Shown: positions 5,041-5,566 of the stretch, one piece after another
How positions within the stretch are numbered: the first letter of the stretch is position 1
Layout of the letters: every line of letters begins with the position of its first letter
Source of the DNA: Methanosphaera sp.
Lineage (GTDB): Archaea > Methanobacteriota > Methanobacteria > Methanobacteriales > Methanobacteriaceae
Direction: 5' to 3'
DNA length: 5,566 nucleotides
Assembly (NCBI GenBank): GCA_013330915.1
Contig: DUHK01000043.1
Location: 1 to 5,566 of the forward strand
Position numbers and translations under genes: made by a program
The notes under the pieces: model-generated
Database searches by the model: none
Seen by the model: only the letters and a program-made list of their open reading frames with translations
What the model was told of the DNA's origin: nothing

Positions 5041-5566
5041 TTATAAATTTTTCAATGCTATTTCCATTGCTTCCAATGTTTTATCAATGTCTTCTTTTGA
5101 ATGTTTCCCTGATAAGAAACAGCATTCAAACTGGCTTGGGGCAATGAAAACACCATTTTCAAGTAATGTGTGGAAATATTTTAGGAAACCTTTGGTGTCA
5201 GATAATTTTGCGGTCTCATAATCGTATACCTCGTTTTCTGTGAAATATACTTGAGTCATTGATTCGACACCGTTAATTTGGAAATCCAGTTTTAAATCTT
5301 CAAGTATGTTTGACATTCCATTTCTAAGGTATTCTCCTTTATCGTGTAAATTTCTGTAAAACTCATCATCCAATACTTTGAATGCTGCTATTCCACCGTT
5401 GATGGACATAGGATTTCCACTGAATGTTCCTGCCTGGTAAATTGATCCGTTTGGAGCAAACTGTTCAACATATTCTTTTTTACCTGCAATTGCTCCTATA
5501 GGGAATCCTCCACCTAATATTTTACCGAAAGTTACAAGATCAGGAACTATTCCATAATGTTCCTGT
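5041..5566 (-). CDS. hemL: Glutamate-1-semialdehyde 2,1-aminomutase, 5' end cut by window
   Basis: This PLP-dependent enzyme converts glutamate-1-semialdehyde to 5-aminolevulinate, the last step of the C5 route to tetrapyrroles (in methanogens F430, corrinoids and siroheme). Only the C-terminal 174 residues are present, of a protein usually about 420-430 long. The frame is open to the window edge. The visible part begins QEHYGIVPDLVTFGKILGG. The Lys of TFGKILGGGFPIG, encoded at 5521-5523, is the expected PLP Schiff-base lysine. IYQAGTFSGNP and a GVFIAPSQFE stretch follow, both characteristic of HemL and separating it from other class III aminotransferases. An internal ATG at 5409 lies in the middle of conserved sequence and is not the start. 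The stop is TAA at 5041-5043, followed by a T8 tract. The 143-bp gap to mtxX suggests a separate transcript. Confidence 0.95.
   Translation of the reverse strand, partial: QEHYGIVPDLVTFGKILGGGFPIGAIAGKKEYVEQFAPNGSIYQAGTFSGNPMSINGGIAAFKVLDDEFYRNLHDKGEYLRNGMSNILEDLKLDFQINGVESMTQVYFTENEVYDYETAKLSDTKGFLKYFHTLLENGVFIAPSQFECCFLSGKHSKEDIDKTLEAMEIALKNL

Noticed and set aside
5030..5221. 63-codon plus-strand open frame at the hemL 3' end
   Set aside because: It is antisense to conserved HemL sequence and has no motif or supporting signal. GAGGGG near its start is the complement of bases just past the hemL stop codon.
1..5566. CRISPR array, insertion sequence, defence system or other mobile element
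   Set aside because: No spaced direct repeats, terminal inverted repeats, transposase or integrase motifs, or composition shifts are visible. Nearly all of the window is accounted for by housekeeping genes.

Overview
The window looks like ordinary chromosome from a low-GC methanogenic archaeon. It is most likely a member of the Methanobacteriaceae (Methanosphaera or Methanobrevibacter type), but I cannot fix the genus from the sequence. The evidence is gene content: a methanogenesis marker protein of the MtxX/Mmp4 family, an archaeal pantoate kinase, an archaeal riboflavin-pathway reductase and an archaeal-type cis-prenyltransferase. The DNA is also strongly AT-rich, the initiation signals are archaeal (AGGAG or AGGTGA, including TTG starts), and intergenic gaps carry TATA-like elements and oligo-T tracts instead of bacterial -35/-10 boxes and stem-loop terminators.

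Layout. Minus strand, 815 to the left edge: pantoate kinase (CoA synthesis), missing its C-terminal end. A 78-bp divergent promoter gap (816-893) separates it from a plus-strand PHP-family metallohydrolase (894-1565). That gene converges, with a 17-bp gap, on a minus-strand cluster. In transcription order the cluster is mtxX (4885-4172), uppS (4175-3408), tatD (3395-2637), an unrecognised acidic 129-residue protein (2628-2239) and arfC (2230-1583). These five genes are separated by a 4-bp ATGA overlap and then by 12, 8 and 8 bp, so they almost certainly form one translationally coupled operon. A 143-bp gap (4898-5040) holds oligo-T terminators for the upstream gene and AT-rich TATA candidates for the operon. 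At the right edge is the C-terminal 174 residues of hemL (minus strand), cut by the window.

How the genes fit together. Most products belong to cofactor or cell-envelope housekeeping: CoA (pantoate kinase), riboflavin and the F420 chromophore (ArfC), tetrapyrroles including F430 and corrinoids (HemL), and the polyprenyl lipid carrier for cell-wall assembly (UppS). MtxX is methanogen-associated but has no settled role. TatD and the PHP protein are metal-dependent hydrolases with unassigned substrates. I found no mobile element, CRISPR array, RNA gene, frameshift or sign of recent transfer. The open questions are the function of the 129-residue protein, the substrate of the PHP enzyme, and why a methanogenesis marker is coupled to a cis-prenyltransferase.
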